Below the pieces are notes generated by a model that ran no database searches, had not been told where the DNA came from, and worked only from the letters and a program-made list of their open reading frames with translations. Position numbers and translations under genes: made by a program. A DNA stretch of 64,000 bases from Auanema rhodensis (Eukaryota; Nematoda; Chromadorea; Rhabditida; Rhabditidae): the NCBI GenBank assembly GCA_964057225.1, contig OZ059899.1, positions 3,658,001 through 3,722,000 on the forward strand, in the 5' to 3' direction. Position 1 is the first letter of the stretch. Each line of letters begins with the position of its first letter. Positions 35,001 through 49,600 of this stretch are shown here, piece after piece.

Positions 35001-38000
35001 ACACATATATACCCGATTTTCACCCTGAAGAATTAATTTTTTCGTTGAATAACCTTGTCCATCGTCTTTGCCTTGAAAAATGGAATCTAAAAACATCTAC
35101 TTTTTGCTAAATTATTTTGAAATTTTTCGAAAAAATTTTTGTCAAAATGTTTTAGGAAGCAATGTTGAGTGTACATGGAAACTCAACATACACTAATGCA
35201 TCATTTTTCAAACGATCATAACTAATTTTTGTATTAAGCGTTTCTCAATGTAGTATAGTGCATTCGATGCGGATTTTCAAGCTGCGTCGATCTGTGTTAT
35301 CAGATTTGCGCTAGCTTAAAATGCACCGAGATATCAACTGATATATGTTCACACATATATACCCGATTTTCACCCTGAAGAATTAATTTTTTCGTTGAAT
35401 AACATTGTCCATCGTCTTTGCCTTGAAAAAAGGAATCTAAAAACATCTACTTTTTGCTAAATTATTTTGAAATTTTTCGAAAAAATTTTTGTCAAAATGT
35501 TTTTGGAAGCAATGTTGAGTGTACATGGAAACTCAACATACACTAATGCATCATTTTTCAAACGATCATAACTAATTTTTGTATTAGGCGTTTCTCAATG
35601 TAGTATAGTGCATTCGATGCGGATTTTTAAGCTGCGTCGATCTGTGTTATCAGATTTGCGCTAGCTTAAAATGCACCGAGATATCAACTGATATATGTTC
35701 ACACATATATACCCGATTTTCACCCTGAAGAATTAATTTTTTCGTTGAATAACCTTGTCCATCGTCTTTGCCTTGAAAAATGGAATCTAAAAACATCTAC
35801 TTTTTGCTAAATTATTTTGAAATTTTTCGAAAAAATTTTTGTCAAAATGTTTTAGGAAGCAATGTTGAGTGTACATGGAAACTCAACATACACTAATGCA
35901 TCATTTTTCAAACGATCATAACTAATTTTTGTATTAAGCGTTTCTCAATATAGTATAGTGCATTCGATGCGGATTTTCAAGCTGCGTCGATCTGTGTTAT
36001 CAGATTTGCGCTAGCTTAAAAATGCACCGAGATATCAACTGATATAAGTTCACACATATATACCCGATTTTCACCCTGAAGAATTAATTTTTTCGTTGAA
36101 TAACATTGTCCATCGTCTTTGCCTTGAAAAAAGAAATCTAAAAACATCTACTTTTTGCTAAATTATTTTGAAATTTTTCGAAAAAATTTTTGTCAAAATG
36201 TTTTTGGAAGCAATGTTGAGTGTACATGGAAACTCAACATACACTAATGCATCATTTTTCAAACGATCATAACTAATTTTTGTATTAAGCGTTTCTCAAT
36301 GTAGTATAATGCATTCGATGCGGATTTTTAAGCTGCGTCGATCTGTGTTATCAGATTTGCGCTAGCTTAAAAATGCACCGAGATATCAACTGATATAAGT
36401 TCACACTTATATCCTCGATTTTCACCCTGAAGAAATAATTTTTTCGTTGAATAACATTGTCCATCGTCTTTGCCTTGAAAAATGGGATCTAAAAACATCT
36501 ACTTTCTGCTAAATTATTTTGAAATTTTTCGAAAAAATTTTTGTCAAAATATTTTTGGAAGCAATGTTGAGTGTACATGGAAACTCAACATACACTAATG
36601 CATCATTTTTCAAACAATCATAACTAATTTTTGTATTAAGCGTTTCTCAATGTAGTATAGTGCATTCGATGCGGATTTTTAAGCTGCGTCGATCTGTGTT
36701 ATCAGAGTTGCGCTAGCTTAAAAATGCACCGAGATATCAACTGATATATGTTCACACATATATACCCGATTTTCACCCTGAAGAATTAATTTTTTCGTTG
36801 AATAACCTTGTCCATCGTCTTTGCCTTGAAAAATGGAATCTAAAAACATCTACTTTTTGCTAAATTATTTTGAAATTTTTCGAAAAAATTTTTGTCAAAA
36901 TGTTTTTGGAAGCAATGTTGAGTGTACATGGAAACTCAACATACACTAATGCATCATTTTTCAAACGATCATAACTGATTTTTGTATTAAGCGTTTCTCA
37001 ATATAGTATAATGCATTCGATGCGGATTTTTAAGCTGCGTCGATCTGTGTTATCAGATTTGCGCTAGCTTAAAAATGCACCGAGATATCAACTGATATAT
37101 GTTCACACATATATACCCGATTTTCACCCTGAAGAATTAATTTTTTCGTTGAATAACATTGTCCATCGTCTTTGCCTTGAAAAATGGATTCTAAAAACAT
37201 CTACTTTCTGCTAAATTATTTTGAAATTTTTCGAAAAAATTTTTGTCAAAATGTTTTTGGAAGCAATGTTGAGTGTACATGGAAACTCAACATACACTAA
37301 TGCATCATTTTTCAAACGATCATAACTAATTTTTGTATTAAGCGTTTCTCAATATAGTATAATGCATTCGATGCGGATTTTTAAGCTGCGTCGATCTGTG
37401 TTATCAGAGTTGCGCTAGCTTAAAAATGCACCGAGATATCAACTGATATATGTTCACACATATATACCCGATTTTCACCCTGAAGAATTAATTTTTTCGT
37501 TGAATAACCTTGTCCATCGTCTTTGCCTTGAAAAATGGATTCTAAAAACATCTACTTTCTGCTAAATTATTTTGAAATTTTTCGAAAAAATTTTTGTCAA
37601 AATATTTTTGGAAGCAATGTTGAGTGTACATGGAAACTCAACATACACTAATGCATCATTTTTCAAACAATCATAACTAATTTTTGTATTAAGCGTTTCT
37701 CAATGTAGTATAGTGCATTCGATGCGGATTTTTAAGCTGCGTCGATCTGTGTTATCAGAGTTGCGCTAGCTTAAAAATGCACCGAGATATCAACTGATAT
37801 ATGTTCACACATATATACCCGATTTTCACCCTGAAGAATTAATTTTTTCGTTGAATAACCTTGTCCATCGTCTTTGCCTTGAAAAATGGAATCTAAAAAC
37901 ATCTACTTTTTGCTAAATTATTTTGAAATTTTTCGAAAAAATTTTTGTCAAAATGTTTTTGGAAGCAATGTTGAGTGTACATGGAAACTCAACATACACT

Positions 38001-38365
38001 AATGCATCATTTTTCAAACGATCATAACTGATTTTTGTATTAAGCGTTTCTCAATATAGTATAATGCATTCGATGCGGATTTTTAAGCTGCGTCGATCTG
38101 TGTTATCAGATTTGCGCTAGCTTAAAAATGCACCGAGATATCAACTGATATATGTTCACACATATATACCCGATTTTCACCCTGAAGAATTAATTTTTTC
38201 GTTGAATAACATTGTCCATCGTCTTTGCCTTGAAAAATGGATTCTAAAAACATCTACTTTCTGCTAAATTATTTTGAAATTTTTCGAAAAAATTTTTGTC
38301 AAAATGTTTTTGGAAGCAATGTTGAGTGTACATGGAAACTCAACATACACTAATGCATCATTTTT
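32051..38365 (+). repeat. Further copies of the 10-unit repeat with a 4-unit sub-duplication
   Basis: A second GTATTAGGCG unit starts at 32051 and a third at 35559. After the first four units of the second copy, the order changes to a TAACTGAT/GTTTTAGG unit and a form B unit, and then a block of four units is duplicated at exactly 1404 bp (TTGAGAAATGG at 32967 and 34371; TCAGAGTTGCG at 33190 and 34594). In the third copy TCAGAGTTGCG units follow each other at 702 and 351 bp (36698, 37400, 37751), showing smaller unequal steps. Confidence 0.82.
35559..35908 (+). repeat. 350-bp unit class (example)
   Basis: One A is missing in the run after GCTAGCTT (35668-35671 has four A). The same deletion is at about 27599, 28651, 32160, 35318, 43740, 44090 and 47599. 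Five of the eight are in GTATTAGGCG units, so the deletion mostly travels as a marked allele rather than arising each time by slippage. Confidence 0.88.
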
Positions 38366-40823
38366 CAAACGATCATAACTAATTTTTGTATTAAGCGTTT
38401 CTCAATGTAGTATAGTGCATTCGATGCGGATTTTTAAGCTGCGTCGATCTGTGTTATCAGATTTGCGCTAGCTTAAAAATGCACCGAGATATCAACTGAT
38501 ATAAGTTCACACTTATATCCTCGATTTTCACCCTGAAGAAATAATTTTTTCGTTGAATGACATTGTCCATCGTCTTTGCCTTGAAAAATGGAATCTAAAA
38601 ACATCTACTTTCTGCTGAATTATTTTGAAATTTTTCGAAAAAATTTTTGTCAAAATGTTTTTGGAAGCAATGTTGAGTGTACATGGAAACTCAACATACA
38701 CTAATGCATCATTTTTCAAACGATCATAACTAATTTTTGTATTAAGCGTTTCTCAATGTAGTATAGTGCATTCGATGCAGATTTTTAAGCTGCGTCGATC
38801 TGTGTTATCAGATTTGCGCTAGCTTAAAAATGCACCGAGATATCAACTGATATATGTTCACACATATATACCCGATTTTCACCCTGAAGAATTAATTTTT
38901 TCGTTGAATAACCTTGTCCATCGTCTTTGCCTTGAAAAATGGAATCTAAAAACATCTACTTTTTGCTAAATTATTTTGAAATTTTTCGAAAAAATTTTTG
39001 TCAAAATGTTTTTGGAAGCAATGTTGAGTGTACATGGAAACTCAACATACACTAATGCATCATTTTTCAAACGATCATAACTAATTTTTGTATTAAGCTT
39101 TTCTCAATGTAGTATAGTGCATTCGATGCGGATTTTTAAGCTGCGTCGATCTGTGTTATCAGATTTGCGCTAGCTTAAAAATGCACCGAGATATCAACTG
39201 ATATAAGTTCACACTTATATCCTCGATTTTCACCCTGAAGAATCAATTTTTTCGTTGAATAACATTGTCTATCGTCTTTGCCTTGAAAAATGGAATCTAA
39301 AAACATCTACTTTTTGCTAAATTATTTTGAAATTTTTCGAAAAAATTTTTGTCAAAATGTTTTTGGAAGCAATGTTGAGTGTACATGGAAACTCAACATA
39401 CACTAATGCATCATTTTTCAAACGATCATAACTAATTTTTGTATTAAGCTTTTCTCAATGTAGTATAGTGCATTCGATGCGGATTTTTAAGCTGCGTCGA
39501 TCTGTGTTATCAGATTTGCGCTAGCTTAAAAATGCACCGAGATATCAACTGATATAAGTTCACACTTATATCCTCGATTTTCACCCTGAACAATTAATTT
39601 TTTCGTTGAATAACATTGTCTATCGTCTTTGCCTTGAAAAATGGATTCTAAAAACATCTACTTTCTGCTAAATTATTTTGAAATTTTTCGAAAAAATTTT
39701 TGTCAAAATGTTTTTGGAAGCAATGTTGAGTGTACATGGAAACTCAACATACACTAATGCATCATTTTTCAAACGATCATAACTAATTTTTGTATTAAGC
39801 GTTTCTCAATGTAGTATAGTGCATTCGATGCGGATTTTTAAGCTGCGTCGATCTGTGTTATCAGATTTGCGCTAGCTTAAAAATGCACCGAGATATCAAC
39901 TGATATAAGTTCACACTTATATCCTCGATTTTCACCCTGAAGAATTAATTTTTTCGTTGAATAACATTGTCTATCGTCTTTGCCTTGAAAAATGGATTCT
40001 AAAAACATCTACTTTCTGCTAAATTATTTTGAAATTTTTCGAAAAATTTTTGTCAAAATGTTTTTGGAAGCAATGTTGAGTGTACATGGAAACTCAACAT
40101 ACACTAATGCATCCATTTTTCAAACGATCATAACTAATTTTTGTATTAAGCGTTTCTCAATGTAGTATAGTGCATTCGATGCGGATTTTTAAGCTGCGTC
40201 GATCTGTGTTATCAGATTTGCGCTAGCTTAAAAATGCACCGAGATATCAACTGATATAAGTTCACACTTATATCCTCGATTTTCACCCTGAAGAATTAAT
40301 TTTTTCGTTGAATAACATTGTCCATCGTCTTTGCCTTGAAAAATGGATTCTAAAAACATCTACTTTCTGCTAAATTATTTTGAAATTTTTCGAAAAAATT
40401 TTTGTCAAAATGTTTTTGGAAGCAATGTTGAGTGTACATGGAAACTCAACATACACTAATGCATCATTTTTCAAACGATCATAACTAATTTTTGTATTAA
40501 GCGTTTCTCAATGTAGTATAGTGCATTCGATGCGGATTTTTAAGCTGCGTCGATCTGTGTTATCAGATTTGCGCTAGCTTAAAAATGCACCGAGATATCA
40601 ACTGATATAAGTTCACACTTATATCCTCGATTTTCACCCTGAAGAAATAATTTTTTCGTTGAATGACATTGTCCATCGTCTTTGCCTTGAAAAATGGAAT
40701 CTAAAAACATCTACTTTCTGCTGAATTATTTTGAAATTTTTCGAAAAAATTTTTGTCAAAATGTTTTTGGAAGCAATGTTGAGTGTACATGGAAACTCAA
40801 CATACACTAATGCATCATTTTTC
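38366..40823 (+). repeat. Second 6-unit repeat and private run of form A units
   Basis: A rare pair of units, GTTGAATGACATTG with CTGCTGAATT followed by GATGCAGATTT, starts at 38366 and again at 40472, exactly 6 x 351 apart. Between them are form A units with AAGCTTTTC (39068, 39419), GTCTATCG and a unit with GAACAATT. The unit at 39770 has five instead of six A in the A/T cluster near 40042 and an extra C in GCATCCATTTTTC near 40113, leaving its length unchanged. Confidence 0.82.
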
Positions 40824-43630
40824 AAACGATCATAACTAATTTTTGTATTAAGCGTTTCTCAATGTAGTATAGTGCATTCGATGCAGATTTTTAAGCTGCG
40901 TCGATCTGTGTTATCAGATTTGCGCTAGCTTAAAAATGCACCGAGATATCAACTGATATATGTTCACACATATATACCCGATTTTCACCCTGAAGAATTA
41001 ATTTTTTCGTTGAATAACCTTGTCCATCGTCTTTGCCTTGAAAAATGGAATCTAAAAACATCTACTTTTTGCTAAATTATTTTGAAATTTTTCGAAAAAA
41101 TTTTTGTCAAAATGTTTTTGGAAGCAATGTTGAGTGTACATGGAAACTCAACATACACTAATGCATCATTTTTCAAACGATCATAACTGATTTTTGTATT
41201 AAGCGTTTCTCAATGTAGTATAATGCATTCGATGCGGATTTTTAAGCTGCGTCGATCTGTGTTATCAGATTTGCGCTAGCTTAAAAATGCACCGAGATAT
41301 CAACTGATATATGTTCACACATATATACCCGATTTTCACCCTGAAGAATTAATTTTTTCGTTGAATAACATTGTCCATCGTCTTTGCCTTGAAAAATGGA
41401 TTCTAAAAACATCTACTTTCTGCTAAATTATTTTGAAATTTTTCGAAAAAATTTTTGTCAAAATGTTTTTGGAAGCAATGTTGAGTGTACATGGAAACTC
41501 AACATACACTAATGCATCATTTTTCAAACGATCATAACTAATTTTTGTATTAAGCGTTTCTCAATGTAGTATAGTGCATTCGATGCGGATTTTTAAGCTG
41601 CGTCGATCTGTGTTATCAGATTTGCGCTAGCTTAAAAATGCACCGAGATATCAACTGATATAAGTTCACACTTATATCCTCGATTTTCACCCTGAAGAAA
41701 TAATTTTTTCGTTGAATGACATTGTCCATCGTCTTTGCCTTGAAAAATGGAATCTAAAAACATCTACTTTCTGCTAAATTATTTTGAAATTTTTCGAAAA
41801 AATTTTTGTCAAAATGTTTTTGGAAGCAATGTTGAGTGTACATGGAAACTCAACATACACTAATGCATCATTTTTCAAACGATCATAACTAATTTTTGTA
41901 TTAAGCGTTTCTCAATGTAGTATAGTGCATTCGATGCAGATTTTTAAGCTGCGTCGATCTGTGTTATCAGATTTGCGCTAGCTTAAAAATGCACCGAGAT
42001 ATCAACTGATATATGTTCACACATATATACCCGATTTTCACCCTGAAGAATTAATTTTTTCGTTGAATAACCTTGTCCATCGTCTTTGCCTTGAAAAATG
42101 GAATCTAAAAACATCTACTTTTTGCTAAATTATTTTGAAATTTTTCGAAAAAATTTTTGTCAAAATGTTTTTGGAAGCAATGTTGAGTGTACATGGAAAC
42201 TCAACATACACTAATGCATCATTTTTCAAACGATCATAACTGATTTTTGTATTAAGCGTTTCTCAATGTAGTATAATGCATTCGATGCGGATTTTTAAGC
42301 TGCGTCGATCTGTGTTATCAGATTTGCGCTAGCTTAAAAATGCACCGAGATATCAACTGATATATGTTCACACATATATACCCGATTTTCACCCTGAAGA
42401 ATTAATTTTTTCGTTGAATAACCTTGTCCATCGTCTTTGCCTTGAAAAATGGAATCTAAAAACATCTACTTTTTGCTAAATTTTTTTGAAATTTTTCGAA
42501 AAAATTTTTGTCAAAATGTTTTTGGAAGCAATGTTGAGTGTACATGGAAACTCAACATACACTAATGCATCATTTTTCAAACGATCATAACTAATTTTTG
42601 TATTAAGCGTTTCTCAATGTAGTATAGTGCATTCGATGCGGATTTTTAAGCTGCGTCGATCTGTGTTATCAGATTTGCGCTAGCTTAAAAATGCACCGAG
42701 ATATCAACTGATATATGTTCACACATATATACCCGATTTTCACCCTGAAGAATTAATTTTTTCGTTGAATAACCTTGTCCATCGTCTTTGCCTTGAAAAA
42801 TGGAATCTAAAAACATCTACTTTTTGCTAAATTATTTTGAAATTTTTCGAAAAAATTTTTGTCAAAATGTTTTTGGAAGCAATGTTGAGTGTACATGGAA
42901 ACTCAACATACACTAATGCATCATTTTTCAAACGATCATAACTAATTTTTGTATTAAGCGTTTCTCAATGTAGTATAGTGCATTCGATGCGGATTTTTAA
43001 GCTGCGTCGATCTGTGTTATCAGATTTGCGCTAGCTTAAAAATGCACCGAGATATCAACTGATATATGTTCACACATATATACCCGATTTTCACCCTGAA
43101 GAATTAATTTTTTCGTTGAATAACCTTGTCCATCGTCTTTGCCTTGAAAAATGGAATCTAAAAACATCTACTTTTTGCTAAATTATTTTGAAATTTTTCG
43201 AAAAAATTTTTGTCAAAATGTTTTTGGAAGCAATGTTGAGTGTACATGGAAACTCAACATACACTAATGCATCATTTTTCAAACGATCATAACTAATTTT
43301 TGTATTAAGCGTTTCTCAATGTAGTATAGTGCATTCGATGCGGATTTTTAAGCTGCGTCGATCTGTGTTATCAGATTTGCGCTAGCTTAAAAATGCACCG
43401 AGATATCAACTGATATATGTTCACACATATATACCCGATTTTCACCCTGAAGAATTAATTTTTTCGTTGAATAACCTTGTCCATCGTCTTTGCCTTGAAA
43501 AATGGAATCTAAAAACATCTACTTTTTGCTAAATTTTTTTGAAATTTTTCGAAAAAATTTTTGTCAAAATGTTTTTGGAAGCAATGTTGAGTGTACATGG
43601 AAACTCAACATACACTAATGCATCATTTTT
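40824..43630 (+). repeat. Continuation with 10-unit repeat order
   Basis: Units with GATGCAGATTT recur at about 40882 and 41936 (3 units apart), each followed by a TAACTGAT unit. From 42227 the order TAACTGAT/TTTTTTTGAAA then form C units leads into the GTATTAGGCG unit at 43631, as at the end of the type copy. The unit at 41525 again carries GTTGAATGAC. Confidence 0.78.
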
Positions 43631-46600
43631 CAAACGATCATAACTAATTTTTGTATTAGGCGTTTCTCAATGTAGTATAGTGCATTCGATGCGGATTTTT
43701 AAGCTGCGTCGATCTGTGTTATCAGATTTGCGCTAGCTTAAAATGCACCGAGATATCAACTGATATATGTTCACACATATATACCCGATTTTCACCCTGA
43801 AGAATTAATTTTTTCGTTGAATAACCTTGTCCATCGTCTTTGCTTTGAAAAATGGAATCTAAAAACATCTACTTTTTGCTAAATTATTTTGAAATTTTTC
43901 GAAAAAATTTTTGTCAAAATGTTTTAGGAAGCAATGTTGAGTGTACATGGAAACTCAACATACACTAATGCATCATTTTTCAAACGATCATAACTAATTT
44001 TTGTATTAAGCGTTTCTCAATGTAGTATAGTGCATTCGATGCGGATTTTCAAGCTGCGTCGATCTGTGTTATCAGATTTGCGCTAGCTTAAAATGCACCG
44101 AGATATCAACTGATATATGTTCACACATATATACCCGATTTTCACCCTGAAGAATTAATTTTTTCGTTGAATAACCTTGTCCATCGTCTTTGCCTTGAAA
44201 AATGGAATCTAAAAACATCTACTTTTTGCTAAATTATTTTGAAATTTTTCGAAAAAATTTTTGTCAAAATGTTTTAGGAAGCAATGTTGAGTGTACATGG
44301 AAACTCAACATACACTAATGCATCATTTTTCAAACGATCATAACTAATTTTTGTATTAAGCGTTTCTCAATATAGTATAGTGCATTCGATGCGGATTTTC
44401 AAGCTGCGTCGATCTGTGTTATCAGATTTGCGCTAGCTTAAAAATGCACCGAGATATCAACTGATATAAGTTCACACATATATACCCGATTTTCACCCTG
44501 AAGAATTAATTTTTTCGTTGAATAACATTGTCCATCGTCTTTGCCTTGAAAAAAGAAATCTAAAAACATCTACTTTTTGCTAAATTATTTTGAAATTTTT
44601 CGAAAAAATTTTTGTCAAAATGTTTTTGGAAGCAATGTTGAGTGTACATGGAAACTCAACATACACTAATGCATCATTTTTCAAACGATCATAACTAATT
44701 TTTGTATTAAGCGTTTCTCAATGTAGTATAATGCATTCGATGCGGATTTTTAAGCTGCGTCGATCTGTGTTATCAGATTTGCGCTAGCTTAAAAATGCAC
44801 CGAGATATCAACTGATATAAGTTCACACTTATATCCTCGATTTTCACCCTGAAGAAATAATTTTTTCGTTGAATAACATTGTCCATCGTCTTTGCCTTGA
44901 AAAATGGAATCTAAAAACATCTACTTTCTGCTAAATTATTTTGAAATTTTTCGAAAAAATTTTTGTCAAAATATTTTTGGAAGCAATGTTGAGTGTACAT
45001 GGAAACTCAACATACACTAATGCATCATTTTTCAAACAATCATAACTAATTTTTGTATTAAGCGTTTCTCAATGTAGTATAGTGCATTCGATGCGGATTT
45101 TTAAGCTGCGTCGATCTGTGTTATCAGAGTTGCGCTAGCTTAAAAATGCACCGAGATATCAACTGATATATGTTCACACATATATACCCGATTTTCACCC
45201 TGAAGAATTAATTTTTTCGTTGAATAACCTTGTCCATCGTCTTTGCCTTGAAAAATGGAATCTAAAAACATCTACTTTTTGCTAAATTATTTTGAAATTT
45301 TTCGAAAAAATTTTTGTCAAAATGTTTTTGGAAGCAATGTTGAGTGTACATGGAAACTCAACATACACTAATGCATCATTTTTCAAACGATCATAACTGA
45401 TTTTTGTATTAAGCGTTTCTCAATATAGTATAATGCATTCGATGCGGATTTTTAAGCTGCGTCGATCTGTGTTATCAGATTTGCGCTAGCTTAAAAATGC
45501 ACCGAGATATCAACTGATATATGTTCACACATATATACCCGATTTTCACCCTGAAGAATTAATTTTTTCGTTGAATAACATTGTCCATCGTCTTTGCCTT
45601 GAAAAATGGATTCTAAAAACATCTACTTTCTGCTAAATTATTTTGAAATTTTTCGAAAAAATTTTTGTCAAAATGTTTTTGGAAGCAATGTTGAGTGTAC
45701 ATGGAAACTCAACATACACTAATGCATCATTTTTCAAACGATCATAACTAATTTTTGTATTAAGCGTTTCTCAATGTAGTATAGTGCATTCGATGCGGAT
45801 TTTTAAGCTGCGTCGATCTGTGTTATCAGATTTGCGCTAGCTTAAAAATGCACCGAGATATCAACTGATATAAGTTCACACTTATATCCTCGATTTTCAC
45901 CCTGAAGAAATAATTTTTTCGTTGAATGACATTGTCCATCGTCTTTGCCTTGAAAAATGGAATCTAAAAACATCTACTTCCTGCTAAATTATTTTGAAAT
46001 TTTTCGAAAAAATTTTTGTCAAAATGTTTTTGGAAGCAATGTTGAGTGTACATGGAAACTCAACATACACTAATGCATCATTTTTCAAACGATCATAACT
46101 AATTTTTGTATTAAGCGTTTCTCAATGTAGTATAGTGCATTCGATGCAGATTTTTAAGCTGCGTCGATCTGTGTTATCAGATTTGCGCTAGCTTAAAAAT
46201 GCACCGAGATATCAACTGATATATGTTCACACATATATACCCGATTTTCACCCTGAAGAATTAATTTTTTCGTTGAATAACCTTGTCCATCGTCTTTGCC
46301 TTGAAAAATGGAATCTAAAAACATCTACTTTTTGCTAAATTATTTTGAAATTTTTCGAAAAAATTTTTGTCAAAATGTTTTTGGAAGCAATGTTGAGTGT
46401 ACATGGAAACTCAACATACACTAATGCATCATTTTTCAAACGATCATAACTGATTTTTGTATTAAGCGTTTCTCAATGTAGTATAATGCATTCGATGCGG
46501 ATTTTTAAGCTGCGTCGATCTGTGTTATCAGATTTGCGCTAGCTTAAAAATGCACCGAGATATCAACTGATATATGTTCACACATATATACCCGATTTTC

Positions 46601-49600
46601 ACCCTGAAGAATTAATTTTTTCGTTGAATAACCTTGTCCATCGTCTTTGCCTTGAAAAATGGAATCTAAAAACATCTACTTTTTGCTAAATTGTTTTGAA
46701 ATTTTTCGAAAAAATTTTTGTCAAAATGTTTTTGGAAGCAATGTTGAGTGTACATGGAAACTCAACATACACTAATGCATCATTTTTCAAACGATCATAA
46801 CTAATTTTTGTATTAAGCGTTTCTCAATGTAGTATAGTGCATTCGATGCGGATTTTTAAGCTGCGTCGATCTGTGTTATCAGATTTGCGCTAGCTTAAAA
46901 ATGCACCGAGATATCAACTGATATATGTTCACACATATATACCCGATTTTCACCCTGAAGAATTAATTTTTTCGTTGAATAACCTTGTCCATCGTCTTTG
47001 CCTTGAAAAATGGAATCTAAAAACATCTACTTTTTGCTAAATTATTTTGAAATTTTTCGAAAAAATTTTTGTCAAAATGTTTTTGGAAGCAATGTTGAGT
47101 GTACATGGAAACTCAACATACACTAATGCATCATTTTTCAAACGATCATAACTAATTTTTGTATTAAGCGTTTCTCAATGTAGTATAGTGCATTCGATGC
47201 GGATTTTTAAGCTGCGTCGATCTGTGTTATCAGATTTGCGCTAGCTTAAAAATGCACCGAGATATCAACTGATATATGTTCACACATATATACCCGATTT
47301 TCACCCTGAAGAATTAATTTTTTCGTTGAATAACCTTGTCCATCGTCTTTGCCTTGAAAAATGGAATCTAAAAACATCTACTTTTTGCTAAATTTTTTTG
47401 AAATTTTTCGAAAAAATTTTTGTCAAAATGTTTTTGGAAGCAATGTTGAGTGTACATGGAAACTCAACATACACTAATGCATCATTTTTCAAACGATCAT
47501 AACTAATTTTTGTATTAGGCGTTTCTCAATGTAGTATAGTGCATTCGATGCGGATTTTTAAGCTGCGTCGATCTGTGTTATCAGATTTGCGCTAGCTTAA
47601 AATGCACCGAGATATCAACTGATATATGTTCACACATATATACCCGATTTTCACCCTGAAGAATTAATTTTTTCGTTGAATAACCTTGTCCATCGTCTTT
47701 GCCTTGAAAAATGGAATCTAAAAACATCTACTTTTTGCTAAATTATTTTGAAATTTTTCGAAAAAATTTTTGTCAAAATGTTTTAGGAAGCAATGTTGAG
47801 TGTACATGGAAACTCAACATACACTAATGCATCATTTTTCAAACGATCATAACTAATTTTTGTATTAAGCGTTTCTCAATGTAGTATAGTGCATTCGATG
47901 CGGATTTTCAAGCTGCGTCGATCTGTGTTATCAGATTTGCGCTAGCTTAAAAATGCACCGAGATATCAACTGATATAAGTTCACACATATATACCCGATT
48001 TTCACCCTGAAGAATTAATTTTTTCGTTGAATAACATTGTCCATCGTCTTTGCCTTGGAAAAAGGAATCTAAAAACATCTACTTTTTGCTAAATTATTTT
48101 GAAATTTTTCGAAAAAATTTTTGTCAAAATGTTTTTGGAAGCAATGTTGAGTGTACATGGAAACTCAACATACACTAATGCATCATTTTTCAAACGATCA
48201 TAACTAATTTTTGTATTAAGCGTTTCTCAATGTAGTATAATGCATTCGATGCGGATTTTTAAGCTGCGTCGATCTGTGTTATCAGATTTGCGCTAGCTTA
48301 AAAATGCACCGAGATATCAACTGATATAAGTTCACACTTATATCCTCGATTTTCACCCTGAAGAAATAATTTTTTCGTTGAATAACATTGTCCATCGTCT
48401 TTGCCTTGAGAAATGGAATCTAAAAACATCTACTTTCTGCTAAATTATTTTGAAATTTTTCGAAAAAATTTTTGTCAAAATATTTTTGGAAGCAATGTTG
48501 AGTGTACATGGAAACTCAACATACACTAATGCATCATTTTTCAAACGATCATAACTAATTTTTGTATTAAGCGTTTCTCAATGTAGTATAGTGCATTCGA
48601 TGCGGATTTTTAAGCTGCGTCGATCTGTGTTATCAGAGTTGCGCTAGCTTAAAAATGCACCGAGATATCAACTGATATATGTTCACACATATATACCCGA
48701 TTTTCACCCTGAAGAATTAATTTTTTCGTTGAATAACCTTGTCCATCGTCTTTGCCTTGAAAAATGGAATCTAAAAACATCTACTTTTTGCTAAATTATT
48801 TTGAAATTTTTCGAAAAAATTTTTGTCAAAATGTTTTTGGAAGCAATGTTGAGTGTACATGGAAACTCAACATACACTAATGCATCATTTTTCAAACGAT
48901 CATAACTGATTTTTGTATTAAGCGTTTCTCAATGTAGTATAATGCATTCGATGCGGATTTTTAAGCTGCGTCGATCTGTGTTATCAGATTTGCGCTAGCT
49001 TAAAAATGCACCGAGATATCAACTGATATATGTTCACACATATATACCCGATTTTCACCCTGAAGAATTAATTTTTTCGTTGAATAACCTTGTCCATCGT
49101 CTTTGCCTTGAAAAATGGAATCTAAAAACATCTACTTTTTGCTAAATTATTTTGAAATTTTTCGAAAAAATTTTTGTCAAAATGTTTTAGGAAGCAATGT
49201 TGAGTGTACATGGAAACTCAACATACACTAATGCATCATTTTTCAAACGATCATAACTAATTTTTGTATTAAGCGTTTCTCAATGTAGTATAGTGCATTC
49301 GATGCGGATTTTCAAGCTGCGTCGATCTGTGTTATCAGATTTGCGCTAGCTTAAAAATGCACCGAGATATCAACTGATATAAGTTCACACATATATACCC
49401 GATTTTCACCCTGAAGAATTAATTTTTTCGTTGAATAACATTGTCCATCGTCTTTGCCTTGAAAAAAGGAATCTAAAAACATCTACTTTTTGCTAAATTA
49501 TTTTGAAATTTTTCGAAAAAATTTTTGTCAAAATGTTTTTGGAAGCAATGTTGAGTGTACATGGAAACTCAACATACACTAATGCATCATTTTTCAAACG

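Noticed and set aside
38528-38719. Minus-strand 63-codon frame, repeated at 40634
   Set aside because: It depends on two chance substitutions (GTTGAATGAC and CTGCTGAATT) in a unit copied by the 6-unit repeat. It is in another frame of the same satellite sequence, with no gene-like context.
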